From the NCBI RefSeq assembly GCF_000851005.1, contig NC_004173.1: DNA of 6,751 nt; one strand, written 5' to 3'. The notes beneath the pieces are model-generated. The model searched no databases. It saw nothing but the letters and a program-made list of their open reading frames with translations, and was not told the origin of the DNA. Below, one piece after another: positions 1 to 4,496 of this stretch (position 1 is its first letter; each line of letters opens with the position of its first letter). The position numbers were made by a program, and so were the translations under genes. The DNA comes from Pseudomonas phage phi12. Lineage: Viruses > Duplornaviricota > Vidaverviricetes > Mindivirales.

Positions 1-67
1 ACAATAAAATAATACAAGTCCCAGCGGGGCTTTCCACCGGCGCCTAAACAGCAATGGGTTTTATTGT
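1..67 (+). repeat. Perfect terminal inverted repeat closing the 5' end of the RNA
   Basis: Bases 1-9 (ACAATAAAA) are the exact reverse complement of 59-67 (TTTTATTGT), and a U-G wobble between 10 and 58 can add a tenth pair. This would tie the extreme 5' end into a helix around a 48-base GC-richer interior (11-58). The helix is AU-rich and so could open easily. It is followed without a gap by the hairpin at 68-90, so the two could stack end to end. Confidence 0.65.
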
Positions 68-90
68 GCGCTCTACTGGCAAAGGGGCGC
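68..90 (+). promoter_or_regulatory. Hairpin abutting the 5' terminal helix
   Basis: GCGCTCT (68-74) can pair with GGGGCGC (84-90): five Watson-Crick pairs plus two G-U pairs, with a nine-base loop (75-83). It begins at the base after the terminal helix ends. An alternative is pairing of CTACTG (73-78) with CAGTAG (130-135), so the region may refold. Confidence 0.45.
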
Positions 91-140
91 AAGCAACCGG
101 AAAAGAAGATACTGTTAGATAAAGACTGTCAGTAGTGTAG

Positions 141-173
141 TGAGGACCATCGTCTAATCAACGACCTAACTCA
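141..173 (+). promoter_or_regulatory. Stem-loop with symmetric internal loop in the 5' leader
   Basis: TGAG (141-144) pairs with CTCA (170-173), and TCGT (150-153) with ACGA (161-164). These are separated by a 5x5 internal loop, with a seven-base apical loop (154-160). A stem broken by an internal loop is typical of RNA protein-binding elements, but its role here is inferred only from its place in the presumed pac region. Confidence 0.4.
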
Positions 174-183
174 CCGACGGGGT

Positions 184-210
184 GGAAAACCGTAAAAACC
201 CGGTGGTTCC
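184..210 (+). promoter_or_regulatory. Hairpin in the 5' leader
   Basis: GGAA (184-187) pairs with TTCC (207-210), and ACCG (189-192) with CGGT (201-204). There is a small asymmetric bulge between the two helices and an A-rich eight-base loop (193-200). A competing short stem uses CACC (172-175) with GGTG (181-184), so only one of these stem sets can form fully with the 141-173 element. Confidence 0.4.
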
Positions 211-282
211 AGAGTTCTAAAGTGAGCGCGTGAACCAGAAGACGAAGCCTCTACGTTCAACAAGTCCGTAAGAGAGATCGAA

Positions 283-396
283 ATGAAGATAAGAAATCTG
301 TCCGACACGACACGATGTAACTCAAATCTAGCATGGTCGCCAGCGCTAAGCAGGCCAATGGCTAACCTCCTGAGCGCCGTGGGTTCATGCGACTAA
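283..396 (+). CDS. Possible 37-codon upstream ORF (weak candidate)
   Basis: An ATG at 283 opens a frame of 37 codons that ends at a TAA (394-396), 13 bases before the first larger gene. The product would start MKIRNLSDTTRC and end LLSAVGSCD. Purine-rich AAGAGAGA (270-277) lies upstream but is a poor match to a Shine-Dalgarno site. No family is recognised. The frame overlaps the 331-390 stem-loop, so it may be an accidental opening in structured RNA. It could also act as a leader whose translation opens that stem. Low confidence that it is a gene. Confidence 0.15.
   Translation: MKIRNLSDTTRCNSNLAWSPALSRPMANLLSAVGSCD
331..390 (+). promoter_or_regulatory. Long interrupted stem-loop just before the first gene
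   Basis: Three nested helices line up: GCATG (331-335) with CATGC (386-390), GCGCT (343-347) with AGCGC (373-377), and CAGG (351-354) with CCTG (369-372). They are separated by an internal loop (336-342/378-385) and a three-base AAG bulge (348-350). All 14 pairs are Watson-Crick. The structure ends 19 bases before the first start codon. It could be the innermost part of pac or could affect ribosome access to the first gene. The function is inferred. Confidence 0.5.
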
Positions 397-409
397 CAGG
401 GAATCCATT

Positions 410-709
410 ATGCGAAAAGGTGATCGCAAACATATGAACCAGAAACCTGATTTGACGTACACATCGGATGTCGTAAACCGCCGGACCAAGAATTACCGTC
501 GTGTCGCGATGTCCAAGCAGTATTGGGAGGACTGTGGCAAACCCGCACTGGACAATGAATTGTTCAAGAAATGCGTGTTCATAGGCTACGGCGCATCTGC
601 TATCCGCCTGCTAATGGTTGGTCTGGATAGCAAAACAGAAGACGTTCATCTTACAGCCGAATTCATGGGTTACAATGAAGGAAGCTTCGAGATCGTAATC
701 AAGGAGTAA
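410..709 (+). CDS. Small unrecognised 5'-proximal protein, 99 aa
   Basis: First substantial gene of the segment. I do not recognise the family. The N-terminal ~35 residues are strongly basic (MRKGDRKH, then NRRTKNYRR). The rest is mixed, with Cys at about 42 and 55 and a short hydrophobic stretch (AIRLLMVGL) too short for a membrane span. No signal peptide or Walker motif is visible. A weak ribosome site AGGGA (398-402) lies 7 bases before the ATG. A second in-frame ATG at 434 would give 91 residues. The stop codon is fused to the strong ribosome site for the next gene, which suggests coupled translation. In phi6 the small non-structural P14 sits just upstream of P7. This protein or the next could be its positional counterpart, but homology cannot be claimed. 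It uses the CTA codon, unlike P4 and most of P1. Confidence 0.75.
   Translation: MRKGDRKHMNQKPDLTYTSDVVNRRTKNYRRVAMSKQYWEDCGKPALDNELFKKCVFIGYGASAIRLLMVGLDSKTEDVHLTAEFMGYNEGSFEIVIKE
701..706 (+). promoter_or_regulatory. Strong Shine-Dalgarno site overlapping the end of the upstream gene
   Basis: AAGGAG forms the last two sense codons (Lys-Glu) of the 410-709 gene and lies 7 bases before the ATG at 714. It is the best ribosome-binding site among the 5' genes. It fixes the 714 start and links translation of the two genes. Confidence 0.75.
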
Positions 710-713
710 ACGG

Positions 714-1016
714 ATGTTCGGATTCAGCGATGAGAACGGCGCTGTACACACTCAGACTATCAATCCGTCCGTCAAGTGGGTGAAGGGTAGTCCGTCTGAA
801 GTACGCAGCAAGACGACCGTTTTGTTCGTCACAAGAGATGGCGCCATTCGGGGCCGTTTTGACATACCTGGCACGGCGAAGGGCAATCACGCCATTCTAC
901 TGTGCATGGACGGTAGCGTTTTCCGTCAGATGATGATCGACCACGCCCCTCGAGGCACTAAAATCGAAATCATCCGGCCGGACAACACCTCTCACACATA
1001 TGAATACCTGGGGTAA
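714..1016 (+). CDS. Small unrecognised protein, 100 aa; positional counterpart of phi6 P14
   Basis: The gene lies 4 bases after the previous gene and 2 bases before P7, with a strong AAGGAG site 7 bases before its ATG. The product has no signal peptide, membrane segment or catalytic motif that I recognise. Alternating polar and hydrophobic stretches (TTVLFVTRDG, HAILLCMDGS, KIEIIRP) suggest a small mostly beta protein; this is a reading of the pattern and not a fold match. Directly upstream of P7 is where phi6 carries gene 14, a small protein not needed in the virion. By position this is the better candidate for a P14 equivalent, but similarity has not been tested. Its real existence is well supported by spacing and the ribosome site. 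Confidence 0.78.
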   Translation: MFGFSDENGAVHTQTINPSVKWVKGSPSEVRSKTTVLFVTRDGAIRGRFDIPGTAKGNHAILLCMDGSVFRQMMIDHAPRGTKIEIIRPDNTSHTYEYLG

Positions 1017-1018
1017 CT

Positions 1019-1528
1019 ATGGACTTCATTACTGACATGAGCAAGAACCAACGCCTGGAACTCCAGAACCGCCTCGCGCAGTACGAGACCAGCCTGATGG
1101 TTATGTCGCACAACGGTGATGTTCCGGTTATTACCGGATTCAACGTGATGCGAGTTACAACGATGCTCGACGCACTGAAAGTGGAGTTGCCCGCCGTAGC
1201 CGTGTTGGGTGACGACGCTCAAGACCTAGCCTATGTCTTCGGCGCCCGACCTCTGGCCGTCGGAGTCAACATCATTCGAGTTGTGGATGTCCCAGGTCAA
1301 CAGCCGTCCGCGCTTGTGGATGCGGAGCTCGGGGCGTTGCACGAGGTCTCGATGGTTCGAGTTCTCAATGACATTGCGGATGAGCAGCTGGTCAAAGCGA
1401 ACATGACGTCCGCCGAGCTGGAACTGTCGGAAACTAAACGTCAGGAAGCTCAACGTGCGCGTAAGGACGGGACGGTCCGACCGCTAGTTGATTTCGACCA
1501 CGGAGCGATCGATGATGCCGACGAATGA
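1019..1528 (+). CDS. P7: P7, procapsid assembly and packaging cofactor
   Basis: The 169-residue product sits directly before the polymerase gene, the cystovirus position of P7 (161 residues in phi6). The family protein is a minor inner-capsid component that stabilises the polymerase complex, helps assembly and packaging, and influences transcription. The first ~128 residues look globular, with hydrophobic beta-like segments (AVAVLGDDAQDLAYVFG; ALVDAELGALHEVSMVRV). From about 130 on the chain is charged and low in hydrophobics (ELELSETKRQEAQRARKDG) and ends in the acidic DDADE, so it is probably a flexible tail. This agrees with my memory that the phi12 P7 core was solved as residues 1-129 of 169. 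The ATG at 1019 follows the previous stop by two bases, with only a GGGG run (1010-1013) as ribosome site, so translation probably depends on re-initiation. The last 17 bases overlap gene 2. Confidence 0.88.
   Translation: MDFITDMSKNQRLELQNRLAQYETSLMVMSHNGDVPVITGFNVMRVTTMLDALKVELPAVAVLGDDAQDLAYVFGARPLAVGVNIIRVVDVPGQQPSALVDAELGALHEVSMVRVLNDIADEQLVKANMTSAELELSETKRQEAQRARKDGTVRPLVDFDHGAIDDADE
1502..1505 (+). promoter_or_regulatory. Shine-Dalgarno site that decides the P2 start
   Basis: GGAG lies inside the end of the P7 gene, 6 bases before the ATG at 1512 and 9 before the adjacent ATG at 1515. No comparable site precedes the in-frame TTG at 1488. The start is therefore placed at the tandem ATG pair. 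Confidence 0.6.
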
Positions 1529-3491
1529 ATCTCCGAAACATGCTGAGACACGCATCGTTACCGACGCGCCTCGCAATTCGGAGTCGGTTGGCGATCATCT
1601 ATTCAACGGTGGTGTCAACCACCACGATGAAGACCCTGACGCGTACACTAAGATGTACGGCCCTTTGGTTGGATACGACCCTCGGAATCCGACAACGCTA
1701 TTCGCGAACGCGCGCCAAACGGGCACACAGCTCGTCGCGCCGCGGAAGGCTCGCGAAATCCTTACTGGGATCTACTCTTTCGAGCCTACTGTTCTCGCTT
1801 TTCAACGGGAATTCGTAAAACGCGCTAATGCGGTCGCGCAGCCTGATCTGAACTCCGACGGTTTCAGTCTCAACGGACTGCACACAACGTTCGATTCGAT
1901 TCGGAGCGTATCTGGCTATCCTCAATGGCCGGTGTCCGCGCTGCCGAAGTCGAACGTAGGTCTACTTCGAGATCTGAAGCTTCAGGAACGGATGACGGCT
2001 AGGCAAGTCGTTATTGCGAGAGAGATCTGGAAACGCGTTTGGGGTCATATGAAACCAACGGCGATCAAGATCCCGAAGATGTCCACGTCCGGCCCACCAC
2101 GCAATGTTAATGACGCAGAGATGAAATTGCAGTACGCTCTAGCGTTGTTTTCGGGGAACCGTTACAATGGTTACCTCGACGCTTTCAAGTCGGGTGACCT
2201 GTCGCGGTTCTACCGCGATTACGAAGCGGCTGTGATTATGGGCACCAACGTACGCTGGCAGGTTGACAATCCTGGTAAGAAACGGGACTACTGGGCACAG
2301 GCTGATATTGAGAGGGAGCTAGCTCCTTCGAAACGTCCGATCACGACGAAGGTCGAGATTAATGGAACTGTTTACGACGATTTCGCTGCGATGCGAACTC
2401 GGTTGGTGAATGCAGGGCCTTGGACGATCAACGTAGCGTTACAGCCTTTCGCCACCGGTTGTATGAACGCGATGTTCGAGCTGTACCGCGCGACATGGCA
2501 TCCGGACGAGGATAAGATAGCTGGGTTCCTTGAAGGAAAGCACGCCTTCTTCGGAGACGTATCCAGTTACGACCACTCCTTCTCGGAGGAGAAGATCGAT
2601 CTTTCCTTGGAAGTGGGTAAGGAATTCATCAGCCCAGAGATCATGGAGCTGGCGAGTTCGCTTTTCTACGCAGCCTATTTCACCAGGCCGCTGGGCCCGG
2701 ATGATGGACCACAGCTAGTTGGCAATCCTAACCGTTATCTCGAGAAACAGGTAAAAGCTGGCAACCGTTCCGGCCACGCGTTCACCTCCCTCTTTGCGAA
2801 GGTGTGGAAAGTGATCGACACCGTGTCTAAGTTTGACCAGATGGGTTACGACGTCGTGGCCAACATGGATGCTATCCTGAAGGGTGATATGCCTTTCGGT
2901 TGCATCAATAACGGTGACGACGAGATCGTTTGGTTCAAATCGGAACGCGATTACCGTCTGTTCCTACGTCTCCTCGAAACGCAACCGCAAGAGCAAAGGA
3001 TGTTCAAGGTTGGCCCAGAGGAGGGCGCAGTGTTCTCTGGCTCGGTGTACCAGTTGATCGGTCCACTGAAATACCAAGCGGTGGAACGCATCACAACTCC
3101 TTTCCAACGTATCATTTGCCCTGAAAGAAGCATCGGTGGCAACTTCCGTAAGTTCTGGCCTCTTGGTATCCTCGAGCGCTATAACAAACGCAATAGCCAT
3201 CCGGTGCTTGAAGAAGTCTGGAGGGTTTTCGACGACACGTACGCTACGCTGATGGAACCGCACTACGGTAGTTTTCTCGGCATAGTTCAGCGTGCACACA
3301 AGGAGATTCCTTTTTCAGTTGACGACCTCAGTTGGAAGGAAATCATGGTTCTGGACGATCCGAACAAGATGTACCATCGGTTTACCGATGAAGAGATTCG
3401 CGATCAGGTCCAAGAGTCCGCCTTCCGTAAACTGCAACCCATTTTCTTTGAGCGCATGTTCAAAGAACATTACAAAGGTAATTACGTATGA
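1512..3491 (+). CDS. P2: P2, RNA-dependent RNA polymerase
   Basis: The 659-residue product is the replicase and transcriptase inside the procapsid. It makes minus strands on packaged plus strands by primer-independent initiation, then plus-strand transcripts. Palm motifs are clear. Motif A is FFGDVSSYD, with metal-binding D349 and nucleotide-selecting D354 (D-x4-D). Motif B is RSGHAFTS, with S420-G421 and T425. Motif C is NNGDDE, with G468-D469-D470. Phi6 P2 has SDD in motif C, so GDD is a difference. The order and spacing fit phi6 P2 (665 residues). Basic residues around 256-275 (GKKRD, SKRP) lie where the NTP-channel arginines and lysines are expected, but I cannot align them by eye. The C-terminal ~60 residues, including MYHRF at 620-624, lie where phi6 has its initiation platform. 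An upstream TTG at 1488 would add 8 residues but lacks a ribosome site. The stop overlaps the P4 start (ATGA). It uses the codons TTA, CTA and TCA freely, unlike P4 and most of P1. Confidence 0.96.
   Translation: MMPTNESPKHAETRIVTDAPRNSESVGDHLFNGGVNHHDEDPDAYTKMYGPLVGYDPRNPTTLFANARQTGTQLVAPRKAREILTGIYSFEPTVLAFQREFVKRANAVAQPDLNSDGFSLNGLHTTFDSIRSVSGYPQWPVSALPKSNVGLLRDLKLQERMTARQVVIAREIWKRVWGHMKPTAIKIPKMSTSGPPRNVNDAEMKLQYALALFSGNRYNGYLDAFKSGDLSRFYRDYEAAVIMGTNVRWQVDNPGKKRDYWAQADIERELAPSKRPITTKVEINGTVYDDFAAMRTRLVNAGPWTINVALQPFATGCMNAMFELYRATWHPDEDKIAGFLEGKHAFFGDVSSYDHSFSEEKIDLSLEVGKEFISPEIMELASSLFYAAYFTRPLGPDDGPQLVGNPNRYLEKQVKAGNRSGHAFTSLFAKVWKVIDTVSKFDQMGYDVVANMDAILKGDMPFGCINNGDDEIVWFKSERDYRLFLRLLETQPQEQRMFKVGPEEGAVFSGSVYQLIGPLKYQAVERITTPFQRIICPERSIGGNFRKFWPLGILERYNKRNSHPVLEEVWRVFDDTYATLMEPHYGSFLGIVQRAHKEIPFSVDDLSWKEIMVLDDPNKMYHRFTDEEIRDQVQESAFRKLQPIFFERMFKEHYKGNYV
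3474..3478 (+). promoter_or_regulatory. Ribosome-binding site for P4
   Basis: AAAGG lies inside the last codons of gene 2, 9 bases before the P4 ATG. The P4 start overlaps the P2 stop as ATGA, a classic coupling arrangement. Because P4 is needed in many more copies than P2, re-initiation alone would not suffice, so independent loading at this site is likely. Confidence 0.55.
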
Positions 3492-4483
3492 TCCATCTGT
3501 ACGACGCAAAGTCGTTCGCTAAATTGCGCGCGGCCCAGTATGCAGCGTTTCACACTGACGCTCCTGGTTCCTGGTTCGACCACACATCCGGGGTGCTCGA
3601 GTCGGTTGAGGACGGCACGCCTGTTCTCGCCATCGGTGTCGAAAGCGGCGACGCCATCGTATTCGACAAGAATGCGCAGCGCATCGTCGCGTACAAGGAG
3701 AAATCCGTCAAAGCTGAGGATGGTTCCGTCTCGGTCGTTCAAGTTGAGAACGGTTTCATGAAACAGGGCCATCGTGGATGGCTCGTCGACCTCACTGGCG
3801 AGCTCGTCGGTTGCAGTCCGGTAGTCGCCGAGTTCGGTGGTCATCGTTATGCGTCTGGCATGGTGATCGTCACTGGCAAGGGCAACTCCGGGAAGACTCC
3901 TCTCGTGCACGCGTTGGGTGAGGCTCTCGGTGGTAAGGACAAATACGCTACCGTGCGGTTTGGCGAACCACTGTCGGGCTACAACACCGATTTCAACGTG
4001 TTCGTGGATGATATCGCTCGTGCAATGCTCCAGCATCGTGTGATCGTGATTGACTCGCTGAAGAACGTCATCGGTGCAGCTGGTGGTAATACCACTTCCG
4101 GTGGTATTTCTCGTGGCGCCTTCGACCTTCTTTCCGATATCGGCGCCATGGCTGCATCCCGTGGATGCGTAGTCATAGCGTCGCTCAACCCAACTTCGAA
4201 TGACGACAAGATCGTCGAATTGGTCAAGGAAGCGAGCCGCTCCAACAGCACGTCTCTCGTTATCTCGACAGATGTCGACGGCGAATGGCAAGTACTGACA
4301 CGTACCGGTGAAGGTCTGCAACGCCTGACACACACTCTGCAGACGAGTTATGGCGAGCATTCGGTCCTCACCATCCACACGAGTAAGCAATCTGGTGGCA
4401 AACAAGCCTCCGGCAAAGCTATTCAGACCGTAATCAAAAACGACGAACTGGAATCGGTCCTTCGTCGTCTCACCTCCAACTGA
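3488..4483 (+). CDS. P4: P4, hexameric RNA packaging NTPase
   Basis: This 331-residue RecA-like motor forms hexamers on the procapsid surface and uses NTP hydrolysis to translocate single-stranded plus RNA into the particle. It also acts as the exit channel for transcripts. The Walker A loop is GKGNSGKTP at 130-138 (K136, T137). A conserved acidic residue follows at E160 (VRFGE). Walker B is VIVIDS with D189. N234 in ASLNP is the likely sensor, and R272 and R279 with Q278 sit where arginine fingers are expected. All of these numbers coincide with those I recall for phi12 P4, the main basis for the phi12 assignment. A Gly-rich loop GGNTTSGG (199-206) and K241 lie in the regions that contact RNA in that structure. 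The last ~35 residues are rich in Ser, Gly and Lys and probably flexible. Neither TTA, CTA nor TCA occurs in the gene. Confidence 0.97.
   Translation: MIHLYDAKSFAKLRAAQYAAFHTDAPGSWFDHTSGVLESVEDGTPVLAIGVESGDAIVFDKNAQRIVAYKEKSVKAEDGSVSVVQVENGFMKQGHRGWLVDLTGELVGCSPVVAEFGGHRYASGMVIVTGKGNSGKTPLVHALGEALGGKDKYATVRFGEPLSGYNTDFNVFVDDIARAMLQHRVIVIDSLKNVIGAAGGNTTSGGISRGAFDLLSDIGAMAASRGCVVIASLNPTSNDDKIVELVKEASRSNSTSLVISTDVDGEWQVLTRTGEGLQRLTHTLQTSYGEHSVLTIHTSKQSGGKQASGKAIQTVIKNDELESVLRRLTSN
4083..4108 (+). repeat. Overlapping, mutually exclusive hairpins inside gene 4
   Basis: GTGGT (4083-4087) can pair with ACCAC (4091-4095) around a three-base loop. Alternatively AATACCAC (4088-4095) pairs perfectly with GTGGTATT (4101-4108), 8 bp around TTCCG (4096-4100). 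The two forms share ACCAC and cannot coexist. The DNA encodes the glycine-rich loop GGNTTSGGI, so repeated GGT-type codons may explain it without any RNA function. Confidence 0.35.
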
Positions 4484-4487
4484 AGGA
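4483..4487 (+). promoter_or_regulatory. Ribosome-binding site for P1 overlapping the P4 stop
   Basis: AAGGA begins at the last base of the P4 stop codon and lies 9 bases before the P1 ATG at 4497. The 13-base gap between genes 4 and 1 is the longest gap between adjacent genes from 410 onward. This fits a more independent start for the most abundant protein. Confidence 0.6.
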
Positions 4488-4496
4488 TAGTTCATC

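Larger units (their letters stand above)
1..409 (+). promoter_or_regulatory. 5' untranslated region with presumed pac packaging signal
   Basis: This 409-base stretch holds no recognisable conserved gene. In cystoviruses the 5' leader of each plus strand carries the segment-specific pac structure bound by the procapsid during packaging, and the first bases set how well the segment is transcribed. The sequence supports an RNA-structure role: several independent inverted repeats can be traced by eye (1-9 with 59-67; 68-74 with 84-90; 141-153 with 161-173; 184-192 with 201-210; 331-354 with 369-390). A 37-codon ORF (283-396) also lies inside it. The exact borders of pac cannot be fixed from sequence alone. 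Confidence 0.8.

Noticed and set aside
1-409. CRISPR array, tRNA, riboswitch or mobile element in the leader
   Set aside because: There are no regular direct repeats, no tRNA cloverleaf with conserved T-loop, no insertion-sequence ends and no known riboswitch core. The inverted repeats are adequately explained as packaging-signal RNA structure.
454-459. TTGACG resembling a sigma70 -35 box
   Set aside because: It is inside a coding region, has no convincing -10 partner, and the genome is RNA transcribed by the viral polymerase, so DNA promoters are not expected.
1488-1511. N-terminal extension of P2 from the TTG at 1488
   Set aside because: No Shine-Dalgarno site lies at a suitable distance, while GGAG at 1502-1505 is well placed for the ATG at 1512. 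The ATG start also gives a length close to phi6 P2.
1525-1818. 97-codon plus-strand frame inside gene 2
   Set aside because: It is wholly inside the well-supported polymerase gene in another frame, with an Arg/Ser/Leu-rich composition typical of out-of-frame reading and no independent ribosome site of note.
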